A stretch of DNA of 64,000 nt from Pyrus communis (taxonomy: Eukaryota; Streptophyta; Magnoliopsida; Rosales; Rosaceae): NCBI RefSeq assembly GCF_963583255.1, contig NC_084819.1, positions 6,160,501-6,224,500 on the forward strand, in the 5' to 3' direction. Every line of letters begins with the position of its first letter. The stretch's first letter is position 1. The notes beneath the pieces were generated by a model. That model searched no databases, was not told the DNA's origin, and worked only from the letters and a program-made list of their open reading frames with translations. This document shows, in pieces, positions 11,034 through 22,247 of this stretch. The translations under genes were made by a program, and so were the position numbers.

Positions 11034-11069
<36 letters not shown>
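11034..11069. repeat. (CT)n microsatellite
   Basis: An uninterrupted CT dinucleotide run of about 36 bp, just outside the right terminus of the 2.6-kb element. Confidence 0.93.
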
Positions 11070-11074
<5 letters not shown>

Positions 11075-11942
11075 ATTTATAAAGAATTATTTCCCTCCCC
11101 TTTATTATGTGTCCACCACAGCACAGAACACATGTAGAACTAACATGACAAATGTTACGACAGTGGGTCACTTGATACTCTTTCATTCAACAGTGGATGA
11201 TTGGACTGGGGCCGAGAAGTCCAGGGGCAAGGAGCACATGCAAAATTTTAATGGTCGCTATTGCGTCCCTTGCTCTCAAGGCTGTCGAGCATTTCTAATA
11301 ATTGCGTCGTTGTGCCTAGGCTGTGAAGGCTCTCAATCACATGGACAGTCCAATGTGCTCATCAACGTCTGACTCTGAAATGTGGCAAAAGCATTCGAGC
11401 ATATCTTTTTCTAAGTAGCTGTAAGTGAACCCTATTTTATATTAATCATTTTCTTTTATATACAAACGATATATTAAGTGTTAACATTAGTGTGAATAAG
11501 TTGATTCCGAATTCATTATTCACAATATTTGAACTTAATATCTCACTTACAAATAAAAATTAAAATTAAAATAAAGAGAAAAAGGGCCATCACTGCATCA
11601 TTGTAACAGTTTATCATATCATGATATTCATGAAACTGACCGTTTGTTGATTATTTTAAGGAAATTTTTATTTAAAAGAAAATAACTATTTTCAATCTCA
11701 AAATCATTTATGAGGTATGTCAATGGGGATGCCATTACCCGAAAAGTTTTCCAAACACGTTCTTTTCCCCAAAATTTTTCATATCTGACCCATTAAGGGT
11801 GAAGCTCAACAAATACCCAAACTCGTGAGAAAAATTGTGATCTTATTTACGATAAATTTGGGATGAATGATTTGAGTTAAATCACACTATGTGCTTTTTA
11901 TAATAATTTGGTATCGAAATCATCATTCAAAGACTAGAAACC
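11070..11942. other. Intergenic, no gene recognised
   Basis: Includes a GC-richer patch at 11160-11370 of unknown origin. A possible faint SINE-B relic (AACGATAT, TCTCACTTACAAAT) lies at 11460-11560. Nothing firm. Confidence 0.35.
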
Positions 11943-12136
11943 TAAGAGCATCTCTAATGGGAGTCCCTATTTAGGAACTCACACCACCACATTTGAAGAC
12001 TTATTAAGGTACTAGGGAGAATCTTTGAGTCCTTAAAAGAATATTATCTTCAATGGAAAAGTCCTTATAGTATAAACCCTAAATTTGAGGACTATATAAT
12101 AAAAAAACTCTAAATTAAATATGGCCCATTCATTTA

Positions 12137-12256
12137 GAGAACTGTTATTAGCACTTCAAAAATCTCATTCTAAACTCCTCACAAGTGTATTTTTCTTTCT
12201 AATTATAGAAAGTTTGGAGTGCCAAATGAGATTTTTGGAGTGCTAGTAATAATTAC
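12137..12256. mobile_element. MITE, TTATTAGCACTCC family, copy 3, nested in the Harbinger-like element
   Basis: Ends ACTGTTATTAGCACTTC and GGAGTGCTAGTAATAATTACC are complementary. The interior matches copy 1 (CATTCTAAACTCCTCA, AAGTGTATTTTTCTTTCTAA). Its position inside 11946-12635 implies later insertion. No clean target duplication was found. Confidence 0.68.
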
Positions 12257-12267
12257 CTTTATTTATA

Positions 12268-12271
<4 letters not shown>

Positions 12272-12307
<36 letters not shown>
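12272..12307. repeat. (AT)n microsatellite
   Basis: An uninterrupted AT dinucleotide run of about 36 bp. Confidence 0.93.
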
Positions 12308-12309
<2 letters not shown>

Positions 12310-12638
12310 GACCTAGCCTGCAGCTGCATCAGCAACTGTTTGGTGACTAGCATCCACCCACGCTGCTGGAGCAAGTGAATGAGCTGCAACATCACTCAAA
12401 CCCAATACCTATAAGAAGCATGCAACCTTTCATGTGGGCAGGCCTCCATCCCCAATCAAAGTTTTCCCTATGCATAGTCCTCAAATGTGAGGAAATTTTT
12501 GAGTACTCTAGTCAATTCCTATACTATAGGGACTGGAGCTCCACCCCACTAGAAGCCTCGAAGTTCCTAAATTTAAAGGCATACGGTGGTCGAGGGTGGT
12601 AAGGATTCTATTTAGGGACTCCACCAGAGATGCTCTAA

Positions 12639-13183
12639 AAGCTCTCACTTACTAATGTGAAAAAATATCACTAAGCTATAGTACTAATTATGTTAAAAAG
12701 GAAAGATGTTGTTTGTCAAAACTTTCAAGGTAATTAATTATTGAAAATTAATGGAGGTGAAATAATATTGATTTAGTGAATGTGGTAAGAAAAATACTAA
12801 GAATTGAAACACTAGATGAATGGTGTCGCTCATCAACTTGCAAAACATAACATTTGAAGCTATAGATTGTCGTTTCGAATGGATGTGGGCCCATCGCGGT
12901 TGCTGGAGTGAATCACCATTGGTCCCATCCTTCTGTTAAAAGTCAAGCTAAGGCTATTTCCGATTCAAAAAAATCAAAGGTCAAAATGTTATCTGATGCG
13001 TAGAGGGTAAAATTTGACTTGTCACTCTTAACTCTTGCGCATTAGGCTATCTCCAATCTAAAAATTAAAAGTTATAAAGTTATATTTTACTTTAAATGCG
13101 TTAGTGCAAGTTATACCATTTTCAATGCATACAAAAAATTGACTTTAACTTTTGGCCTCTATTCAAGTGAAAAATGCACCATC
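12639..13183. other. Intergenic, no gene recognised
   Basis: Two loosely similar segments, GGCTATTTCCGATTCAAA (about 12953) and GGCTATCTCCAATCTAAA (about 13045), suggest a degraded repeat. Confidence 0.35.
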
Positions 13184-13188
13184 TGAGT

Positions 13189-13787
13189 TGTGGATGCAAA
13201 TTTCTGCCTTCTTCTTCTTAGATGAAAATGCACTTGCAAAACATTTAACACCTTAGGTCAAGGCTAAAAGCCTCACGTGCCAGTGATGAATGGGGGGAGA
13301 GGTTTGTCCAAAGAACCTTCGATGCCAAAGTTAGAATTTGAGAGAGAAATTGTTTAGAGAAATTTGGAGAATTTTAGAAAAGAATTGGACTTTGGTTTTG
13401 GAGAAAATGGGTGGCTATATATAGGGGTGTGGCCGGCCCTATTAGGAGAATTGGGACAAGCCACATTTGGTTGATTTGTGGGATTGATTGCAAGATATTA
13501 TGTGAAATAATATCTTGCAATTATTTTGGCAATTAATCAATTGATTTTGGCAATTAATCCCAATTTGAAAAGGATGATTGAAAGTTACCTTGTGGGTGAG
13601 GATTTGATGAGAAGTGATGAGAGGGTTTAAAAGAATATCATTTTGATCACCTTTGACCTTGATTGAGCCGTTATTGTCCGTTGCACGCGCGTAGGAATCC
13701 CGATGTGCCTCAAAGGTAATTTTGTCTTTTTACCCTAAAAGTTTACGTGTCGCCTCCATAATTTTCTTAATTATCTTTGGCTCCATA
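13189..13787 (-). repeat. LTR (left; 3' LTR in element orientation)
   Basis: Aligns end to end with 17260-17856, with scattered substitutions and small indels. Contains a TATATATAG box at about 13415-13424 and the palindrome AAGATATTATGTGAAATAATATCTT at 13492-13517 (quoted in part: AAGATATTATG / AATAATATCTT). Confidence 0.85.
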
Positions 13788-14539
13788 AATGCCCTTACAT
13801 CTGTTGGGCTGCTCGCAGGAAAGTGTAGTAGGTGTAGAGATCTCCAACTTTGATGCAAATTCCCACTTGGACTTGGAATTAGATTCTTCTAGGAAAGGAA
13901 AATAAATCGCCTCCAAAGCCTATGTAAGCCTACCTTAAGTAGGGGATTAAATCAACTTCGAAGGGTAATTATTTATCCTTACAGGAAAGAGAGAAAACTA
14001 GAGGATATTTATTCCCCTTTCTCCTAGCAACCTTCTTTGCTTACCCATACAAAGAACTGTCTTCCATTAATTTCTTTATTTTTTTCGGGTTGCACCGATG
14101 TAAAAAATACGTAATTTTCCTTGTCTTTTTCTTGGGTGGTGTTGCCATGAGGCAGTGTCAGGGTGGTGCGGCACGTTGGCTGACAGGGCCAGGAATCGAC
14201 TTGGTATAGGTCGATGAGGTGGTGTTGCAGGGGCCACTGCTTGTGCTGCTCGACTTGACAGAAGCCAAAGGCTGGCTTGGCACGGGTCGAGGAAGTGGTG
14301 AGGCATGGGCCACCGTTTGGGCTACCACGTCTGGGCTGTTTACCAAAAATGAGGAAACTGTTTGAGCTTGATTTCTTAATTGCCGTAGATGGAGCAATCA
14401 AGGATGGAGCTGCCAAGATCGGAGCTGCTGAAGATGAAGTGTCGGATGAGCGAACTGTTGAGTGTGAAGTGGCTGCTGCCCCTCGACCATTTGCTGTTTA
14501 GCTGGTTTTTGAGTATTTGATCTCTTGATTTGTGTGCCC

Positions 14540-15032
14540 TTCTCGCACTAGAGAGCTTACCCAGATGGGTGTCGGGGAATTAGTTTATCTTATCACACTG
14601 GAGAGCTTACCCAGATGGATGTCGGGGAATTAGTTTACCCTCTCGCACTAGAAAGTAATTAGTTTACCTTCTCGTACTGGAGAACAATTAGTTTAACCTT
14701 TCGCATTAGATAGCATACCCATATGGGTGTCGGGGAATTGGTTTACCCTCTCGCATTAGAGAGCAATTAGTTTGTCCTCTCGCATTGTAAAGCAAACCCA
14801 TATAGGTGTCGGGGAATTGGTTTACCCTCTCGCACTAGAAAATAATTAGTTTATCCTCTCGCACTGGAGAGCAGACCAAATGGGTGTCGGGGAATTGGTT
14901 TACCCTCTTGAATTGGAGATGAGACCCAAATGAGTGTGGGGGTATTGGTTTACCCTCTCGCACTGGGGAGCTTACCCAGATGGGTGTCGGGGAATTGGTT
15001 TACCTTCTCGTATTGGAGAGCATGGAAGTCGT
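14540..15032. repeat. Tandem array inside the LTR retrotransposon (CTCGCACTGGAGAGC units)
   Basis: About eleven imperfect units of the form CTCTCGCACTGGAGAGC, TTACCCAGATGGGTGTCGGG, GAATTGGTTTACC. There are two length classes: a long form with the ACCCAGATGGGTGTCGGG block and a short form lacking it (e.g. about 14640-14700). The long block contains the complementary words ACCCAGATGGGT. Non-coding. Confidence 0.8.
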
Positions 15033-16914
15033 TGTCGTGAGTGCAGCTGGGAAAAGCTGGACTACTAGACAACTGAAATAATCTTCAGCCTGTGAGGTCT
15101 TGTTTGGCAATCTGCTTGAGAATTTGAACTACTTATGGAAACCATGTAAGGGTGTAAGTAGGAAGTGCAGCGAGCTGTTCCCGGACCTTCTTCAAGTATT
15201 GCACTATCGTTAGATGTTTCATCGTGTGCCCTTTTGAGGCTTGGTGATGATCAGCTGAGAAACTGAATGGATTGCAAGCTTCTTCACCGCTAAAACTTTC
15301 ACTAGCAGGGGTTGCTAATAAAGCCTTGTCTCCTGCTCCATCAATGAATGCTTTAAAGTTTGGAGTTCCATGAGCTTGGTCAGCGCGATTAGGAACCACG
15401 GTGACATATCAATGGTGGCCGAGAGCCATGGAGCAAGTGGGCACTACAATGAGCATATAGCTAGGGCAAGCTTGGGCCAAGTTGGGTGCAACAAGAAGAA
15501 TTGGACCACTAGGTCTGTGATGCTCGACTACTGTTGACGTGCTGTTTTAGTATTAAATCGTCTGGAGTGTTGAGAGTAAGGTCTGTCCCTGATCTTTGGT
15601 GGTTAGGTTGGTGTGTCATTTTGATACTCGTCTACCTTCGGTGCGCCATTAGGCTGAGTTGCTACGTTTGTTAGAACAAAAGTAATCTTTGTATTCGACA
15701 ATCTATGTGGGATAGTCTCGTTTGCTCAATCTTATCAATGAAAGATGACCTGCTTATGTTGGTTATGTCTTATTAGAACACCTCGTCAGTAGCTTCGTTG
15801 CACTGAAAATTGCACAATCGTTTTGTCAGGAGCCTCTTAGCTTCTTCCTGAATTGTCCTCTAGTGGGGCAGTGGAGCTTCCGGCTGCCCCCGATCGTGAC
15901 CTGTTGGTCTTAGGCTTCATTTCCATGTACTAGTTCGTCTATGTTGCGGCTTCGGTGCATGTGGTACGTTCCTAGCAAGCGAGCGAATTACTCGCAGGTT
16001 TCCGGTTGAACTAAAGCCAAATTGAGTGACTACTTCTCTTTGTTCGTCATGTTGCCTACTCTGATGTGGGGTGGATGATGCTCCTTGCAGGTTTAGCCGC
16101 AAATGAACACTTCACTTGGAAGGTTGCTTGTGTTGATTATCGAAATGTGACCCCAACCATGAAAGTATGCTCGTCCGTGGGCCTAACTAAGATGAGAGTA
16201 TACGCTATCTCAGGGGCTCAGTCGGGAGTGTACACTGCCAGAACGCTCGGTTCGTGACTGGTCGAGTGGCTACTTGTTGGGACGCTGTTGGAGAGGTTCA
16301 TCATTTGCCCTTGTCCTACTTCGGGACACTTTGAATGGGGCACGTTGCATCTTAGTAAACTGCAAAAATTGATTCACCAAAGCTGTTTGCTGCGCAAGGG
16401 TGTTTATCAACTTTATGACTTGTCGAGACAAGTGTTGGTCACCATTTGGGTTGAAAGAGCTTGAATTGTATGCGTCTCATTGAATAATAGAAGTGTAATC
16501 ATATGTCAAATCCACAGAAACTCGGGGTGAAAATGCCCCTAATTCAATCATCGGTCTAGAAATCTAAAGTTGGGATAGTTGAACCGGTCTTAAACCAGTT
16601 TGGGCTGCTTTGAAGGCCAGATGAGTAGGCTGCTCCACGTGCAGCGTGTGTGCGTGTTAGGCTTGGGCTCGACTCAGGAGCGTGCTGGGTTCCCGCCAGG
16701 CTGCGGCTCAGGCTGGCTCGCCTTGGGCTTGGGCCCTTGTGGTTTGGTGATGCGCCAGCTGTTGGGTTGTCCTCGGTGAGACTTGGGCCTACGAGTGTTG
16801 GGCTGCTCTAATTGCTGCAATTGCTTAGGCCTCAGCTGCTAGTATAGCACCGTGGGCTTGAATATGGGCCGGCTGCCATATAGCACGGGCTTAGGCCTAC
16901 TGCTGCAAGGTGGC

Positions 16915-17079
16915 CTACTCACTATAGGTAGTGGGCTCGCTGAGAGTTGTTGTCGTGGCTGTTACCATGGTGGTTGTCATGGTGGTGCCCCATAGGGGTG
17001 GTGCCGCTCCACTCGTCATTGTGTTAAACCTCGTAGATCGCCGTGGTCCAAATTCTTGAACGTTGGAAGTTCCATTCAT
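16915..17079 (-). pseudogene. Short gag-leader-like ORF of the LTR retrotransposon
   Basis: On the minus strand, ~180 bp after the 5' LTR, an ATG opens a 54-codon frame starting MNGTSNVQEFGPRR, followed by a Thr-rich stretch, and it stops at TAG 16917-16915. Position and composition suit the start of a gag reading frame. Other minus-strand remnants at 15133-15399 and 15917-16102 are polar and could be further gag pieces. No zinc knuckle is seen. Assignment is inference. Confidence 0.4.
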
Positions 17080-17259
17080 TATGGTTTCCGAATTCTAGTC
17101 ATTGTACTTTTCTTTTACGTTTTATCAAAGAATTTTTATAAACAAAAATCCCAAGAATAAGAACGTACGAAAAATCTACAAATGAACAAGAAACGAAAAA
17201 TCTTGAATGCGAGTCTTTTTTGAGCATGTGAATCAAGACTCTTAATGAAAACACCAATT

Positions 17260-17856
17260 TGTGGATGCAAATTTCTGCCTTCTTCTTCTTGGACGAAAAT
17301 GCACCTACAAAACAATTAACACCTAAGGTCAAGGCCAAAAGCCTCACGCGCCCGTGATGAATGGTGGGGCCTTTGGGCGAAGAACCTCTGATGCCAAAGT
17401 TAGAATTTGAGAGATAATGTGTTCAGAGAAATTTGGAGAATTTTAGAAGAGACTTGGACTTAGGTTTTGGAGAAAATGGGTGGCTATATATAGGGGTGTG
17501 GCCGACCCTATTAGGAAAATTGGGACCGGCCACATTTGGTTGATTTGTGGGATTGATTGCAAGATATTATGTGAAATAATATCTTGCAATTATTTTGGAA
17601 ATTAATCAATTGATTTTGGCAATTAATCCCAATTTGAAAAGAATGATTGGGAGTTAACTTATGGGTGAGGATTTGATGAGGAGTGGTGAGAGGGCTTAAA
17701 AGAATACCATTTCGATCACCTTTGACCTTGATTAAGCTGTTACTGTCCGTTGCACGCACGTGGGAATCCCGATGTGCCTTAAGGGTAATTTTGTCTTTTC
17801 ACCCTAAAAGTCCACGCGTTGCCTCCATAATTTTCTTAATTATTTTTGGCTCCACA
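17260..17856 (-). repeat. LTR (right; 5' LTR in element orientation)
   Basis: Partner of 13189-13787. Terminal CACA precedes the TGAGT target duplication at 17857-17861. Confidence 0.85.
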
Positions 17857-18186
17857 TGAGTGTCCTATGAAAAAACATATTTTGTTGATAATAAGTGTAG
17901 AAATTAAAGGCAGGATGTGTTTGTAGTTTTATTATTTTAACAACTTGTTTTGTTAATTTTTTAAAAGTTTAGACTAAAATTTTGAGAAACAGTACGATAT
18001 TCATTGAAGTAAAACGAAATACGTACATAGTTGAGAGGATAGAGTGCACAAATGGGCCTTGATAAAAGATAAAAGCATTGCCGAAGATTTCAACTCAATC
18101 AAAGAGAAAAAGAGTGTCCGCACAATCAATTTAAAATTTATCCTCTAGGAAATATATATTAACAAAGAACGCGTTGAAATTTGCAA

Positions 18187-18357
18187 AAGAGGATCCTCTT
18201 TGTGAGGATCTCGGGAATCCTCTAATCACATCCGTTCATCGTGCATCGTGCGGCTAATTTTTATATTCAATTTTAAATAAAAAAATTTATAATGATTTCT
18301 GATCGCACAATCTACAATGAATGGATGTGATTAAAGATCCCTAAGATCCTCACTCGA
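18187..18357. mobile_element. MITE, GAGGATCC family, copy B
   Basis: Inverted-repeat ends: AGAGGATCCTCTTTGTGAGG at the left, AAGATCCCTAAGATCCTCAC at the right. Sub-terminal ATCCGTTCATCGTGCATCGT pairs with CACAATCTACAATGAATGGA. The centre is AT-rich. ~170 bp, non-coding. Confidence 0.7.
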
Positions 18358-18587
18358 AATTTGCAAACCTCCTCTGGGAAATATATATTAACAAACTAAA
18401 TCATATGTTATGATTATGAACTATGAAATAGTCAAATTTGGTTGTCTATGACTATATTACTCCTCCAACTCAACACTAATTTTTATTGCACCGAAGTGAA
18501 GTGGGCCAGTACCCAACATAAGATAAACGGTGGCGATGCTTTGATTTTTTTTTAAATTTATTATTACAAGGTATATTTCAATTTTAA

Positions 18588-18748
18588 ATTACGAGTGGTG
18601 TCATTCACATTTTTTTTTTTTGACCTTTCACGCATTCTTCTTAAGTTTTGGTTGTCTGATTGAATGAGTTAAAAATACCAAATGATAAAAATTAACAGGG
18701 GGTGTGAGACGTAAAAAAAAGGGTGTATGAATAACAACTCCCTAAATT
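18588..18748. mobile_element. Possible small foldback element
   Basis: TGTCATTCACATTTTTTTTT at the left pairs loosely with AAAAAAAAGGGTGTATGAATAACA at the right (quoted in part: GGGTGTATGAATAACA). Ends are imprecise; low confidence. Confidence 0.35.
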
Positions 18749-19562
18749 ATATTAACTTTAATTTTTAGTGTTTCTAAGTGTGAAATACCCTAAGTGTTGT
18801 AATCGTTAGATCTTAATAGTTGCATTTATAATTAAAGATTAATAATTAAAACGTCTAGACTATCTCATTCTTTCTTGGGGTACCATAGAAAATTTAAAAG
18901 TAAGGAGAATAGTTTAAACCCGTAACGTATGTTTATAACAAATGATAAAATAATTTACACTAAAGCGTATCTAAACTATAGGGAGAGACTGAAATACAAA
19001 ATCTCAGATGCAAAAACAAAACTTTTAACCACCTAAGTGACAAACCACTTACTTTAAACCCAGAACATAAATTTTGTCGAAGGAAAAAATACCTAATTAC
19101 CAGGGGAATGGGGAGAGATCCATTCAGTTAATTACCTAGATTCACAACTTTGAAGGAGCCAATAATATAATCGTGATGCTAAAGAAATTATCTTCTTAAA
19201 TCATATTTTATAAGTTTATATGATGTGACAGTTGGACTAAATAATGGTCTTCTACCTTGTATTTTGCATAATTAAACTGCACATATATTTATGATTATAT
19301 TAAATTAGAAAATAAAAAAAAGTCCCAATAGAGGGGTTTTTTGGAAACTTGTCCCAAAAGAGTTTAATTATGCAAATAATAGACATAATGGGGAATCCGG
19401 AGTGGTAGTTGGGACCTGAGAGAGTGTGTCTGTCTGCAGTCAGAAGTCACAGACTCACAGGTGTCAAAAGTTTGGCTGGCTGCTGGCTGGCTAGCTGGTT
19501 AGGTTGCATGAGTATCAAATAAAGATTCACCTAAAAACTCAGCACAACAAAGAATCAACGAG
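18749..19562. other. Intergenic, no gene recognised
   Basis: AT-rich. A short GGCTGGCTGCTGGCTGGCTAG repeat-like patch lies near 19472-19496. Nothing else supported. Confidence 0.4.
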
Positions 19563-19795
19563 GGATCCGGTTCCTCAGCATCCTCCGCCCTCCTATTTTT
19601 CATACATTTTCATCATTTTCTATTTTATGCGTCACGATTAAACTATATTAATATTTTATATTAATTTTTTCATAGAGATAAAAAGATAAAAAGCAATAGT
19701 AATATAAAATGTTGACGTGGCTTAACCGTGATCACATAAATAGGAGGAGATAAAAATGTATGTATGAGAAGTGAGAGGGTAGAGAAGTTAGGTCC
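19563..19795. mobile_element. MULE-type MITE, copy 1
   Basis: A ~233-bp foldback: GGATCCGGTTCCTCAGC and CTCCTATTTTTCATACATTT at the left, complementary to AGGAGGAGATAAAAATGTAT and GAGAAGTTAGGTCC at the right. The core AATATAAAATGTTGACGTGG with CTTAACCGTGA is shared with 53762-53980. Flanks ATCAACGAG (19554-19562) and AACAATGAG (19796-19804) match at 7 of 9 bases, an aged 9-bp duplication. Confidence 0.65.
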
Positions 19796-19816
19796 AACAA
19801 TGAGTCCTAATATTTA

Positions 19817-19990
19817 GAGCATCTTCTACGGGAGTCCTTATTTAGGAACTTCAATTGTCACTTTTGAATACTCATTTAAGAACTTAAATAGAATTTTTTA
19901 TGTCTTAATATTTCCTCTAATAGAAGAATCCTTATAGTAGAGTCACTAAATTTGAAGTTTTACGATTTTATGTGATTCGGTACAAATTTT
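19817..19990. mobile_element. Harbinger-like element, left end only
   Basis: Begins GAGCATCTTCTACGGGAGTC after TTA (19814-19816) and follows the 11946-12635 element through GAACTT, AATAGAATTTTT and CCTTATAGTA. No matching right terminus was found downstream, so the extent is approximate. Confidence 0.5.
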
Positions 19991-20039
19991 TGTTTTATTA
20001 TTGAACAAACGATATTATCTACACTAAGGATTATGTATA

Positions 20040-20216
20040 AATTTTATGTTTTTTTATTAAACAAACGATATTATCTACACTAAGGGAGAGGGGATGGACT
20101 TAGCCTCATAATGAGCTAGCAATAATGTGGTTCAAGTTCATCTTTGGCGAAAATCAAACTTAAGACCTCTCAGTTACAAATGAAGAGAAATACCACTAAA
20201 TCGTAGTATTAAGTGA
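20040..20216 (-). mobile_element. tRNA-derived SINE (family B)
   Basis: On the minus strand it reads from ACGATTTAGTGGTATTTCTC through TGTAACTGAGAGGTCTTAAG, then a box-B-like GTTTGATTTTCGCC, CATTATTGCTAGCTCATTATG, CTTAGTGTAGATAATATCGT. It matches 52034-52205. A small extra copy of its 3' end is duplicated at about 20003-20030. Non-coding. Confidence 0.65.
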
Positions 20217-22239
20217 CACAAATTTTTTGTTTGTGTTATATTATTTTAATTAATTTAATATTACATTGTCGTGAAATATTAATGCTTACATTTCAACCAA
20301 TTTTTTTTTTAAATTCTAACACAATTTTTTTCTTCAACAAACGTAACTAAAATGGATCCATTATTAAACTAATTCATTAGGAAAAATGCAATAATTAAAT
20401 AGTTTAAATATATACATTAGCTTATATTAACCAAAATAAATATATTAATTCAATACCTAATGAGAAAGTATTAACTTAATTTGGCAAACATTGAAAATCT
20501 GCGGACTCATTCACTTGATTGGTTTAAAAATCAATAAAAAAAAAATTAAATAAGAAGCTATTGTGCAGAAATCATACATGGGTGGGATTGTTTTTTGCTC
20601 AAAATTAATAGTGGGGCCACTTTTTGAGTCTTTATTTACAGTCTTCATATTTGAGGATTTTTTTTTTGAGGTATTTGATGAGTCTATATATATTAGGATA
20701 CTTTGAGAATTTCTATTCCGGCCTATTAAAAGTCTATTGGATATTTAAAGATTATACGGTTGTAGAGACTCTCCACTTACGTTGTAATGAACAATACTCA
20801 TCCCTAGTATTTCTCTTTAAAAGAACAAAATGTTAATAGACATAATTATAATGTTCAAAATATTTTGTAACCTAAAACAATTTGAAAGATGGATCGCTAG
20901 ATCAATAAGTTATTTGTGCCACTATCACAGTTTCGGTATCTTCATTTTTTTTTTTTTTCCACTTGTTCTTATGAGAAAATATTCAGTAGGATTCACCAAG
21001 TGAAATCAACGAAGTGTCGGATAAAATGAAAATACATAAATTTTATATTTTTATGAGAAAAACTTTTTGAATGACATGATCAAAGCATCCCTACCCGAGT
21101 TTTTCTTAGTTCCTTCCTACATATATTTGAATTTATTACACTATTGTTTTTTTTGTTTTTTTATGGGAAAAAACAGAAGAGAAAATCCAGGAGAAAGAGA
21201 AAGATAGTGGGGACAAGCTAAAGGGCTCAAAGTTGGGTATCATCACGCAGGTGCATCAAGCATTTACCTATCATGGTTCCAAAATAGTCAAATTTGCTTA
21301 GTGATAAAAAATATTTGAAACAATCTTCCATAAAAGGCAAAAAACAAGTATTCAAATTTGACAAATTGAAAAATCAATTATAAATGATACACCAATTAAT
21401 TATCAGCTTAGGTGGGTGTATTCCATCATATTTTTTCAGTAAACCGAATCTTATGAAATGCGAGGTGCATAACTTCTAAAAGCATCTCCAAAGAATTTGT
21501 CAAAAAGTCCACATTATCAATAATAGTAAAAGAAGACAGCATTACTGTTTTCCAAACAAAATTCCAATTCTTATATGACATGACATGGAATGGCAGTAGA
21601 GGAGTTGATCTTAAATTTGATAGCAGCTTCATTTATTTATTTTTTATTAACTATTTATTGACTTAAACATTTCTTATAATTCATTGTTGATTGTGTGACT
21701 GTTGCATTGTGAACATACTATGGTACATTGTGCTTCAATTGTGTAATAAAATAATAGTTTAATTTGACATATCAGATGGAGAACGAAACTTTCAAAAAAT
21801 GTAAAAGTGCCACATAGGCTATCAAGTTTAAATTTTATGTTTAAAATATGACATCTCGAGATGATCTAATACTAATGAAACTATTTATTCATTGCAAGTT
21901 TGCAAGTTTTTAAGTTTGAACACAACATAGCTGCAAACTTGCAAGGTGTTTGTGTCGACGACTGCGGCACTGGCGAGGTATTTGTGTCGACGACTGCAGC
22001 GGATTCTTGCCTGTGCAGCATAGGATTTATGGTTTTTTTTTTTTTTGTTTTGTTTTGTTTTTGTTTTTTTTTTTTTTGCTATTCTGCCCTTTTGTTTTTT
22101 GGGCTTTGGCTTTCTCCAATTTTATGCGCTTATTTGTTGTACTTGATTTTGTGCCACCGCCTTTCAATGAAATTGTTTGCTTTCGACAAAAAGAAAAAAA
22201 AAAAGAGGTCTAATCACAATAGACTAAGTCACATATTGA
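20217..22239. other. Intergenic, AT-rich, no gene recognised
   Basis: T-rich runs at 20940-20960 and 22030-22078. Short ORFs around 21900-22260 are poly-Phe/Cys products of T-runs, not genes. A small duplication GTGTCGACGACTGC occurs at about 21952-21966 and 21984-21998. Confidence 0.45.
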
Positions 22240-22247
22240 TATTTAAT

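Larger units (their letters stand above)
11946..12635. mobile_element. PIF/Harbinger-like non-autonomous element with TAA target duplications
   Basis: A 690-bp element. The left end GAGCATCTCTAATGGGAGTC and right end GGGACTCCACCAGAGATGCTC-like sequence are inverted repeats of about 30 bp. It is flanked by TAA on both sides (11943-11945, 12636-12638), the 3-bp duplication typical of PIF/Harbinger. No transposase is encoded. A different MITE (12137-12256) and an AT microsatellite (12272-12307) lie inside. Relatives: a left end at 19817 and a right end at 36012. Confidence 0.75.
13189..17856 (-). mobile_element. Non-autonomous LTR retrotransposon (LARD-like), complete with target duplications
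   Basis: Two ~598-bp LTRs (13189-13787 and 17260-17856) enclose a 3.5-kb interior. Perfect 5-bp direct repeats TGAGT flank the element (13184-13188, 17857-17861). On the minus strand the LTRs run TGTGGAGCC to GCATCCACA. The sequence after the 17.8-kb LTR on that strand reads TTGGTGTTTTCATTAAGAG, which I take as the 5' leader side, giving minus orientation. The interior holds only a short gag-like ORF start, a tandem array and GC-richer non-coding DNA. There is no protease, RT, RNase H or integrase, so mobility would have needed another element. Confidence 0.85.
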
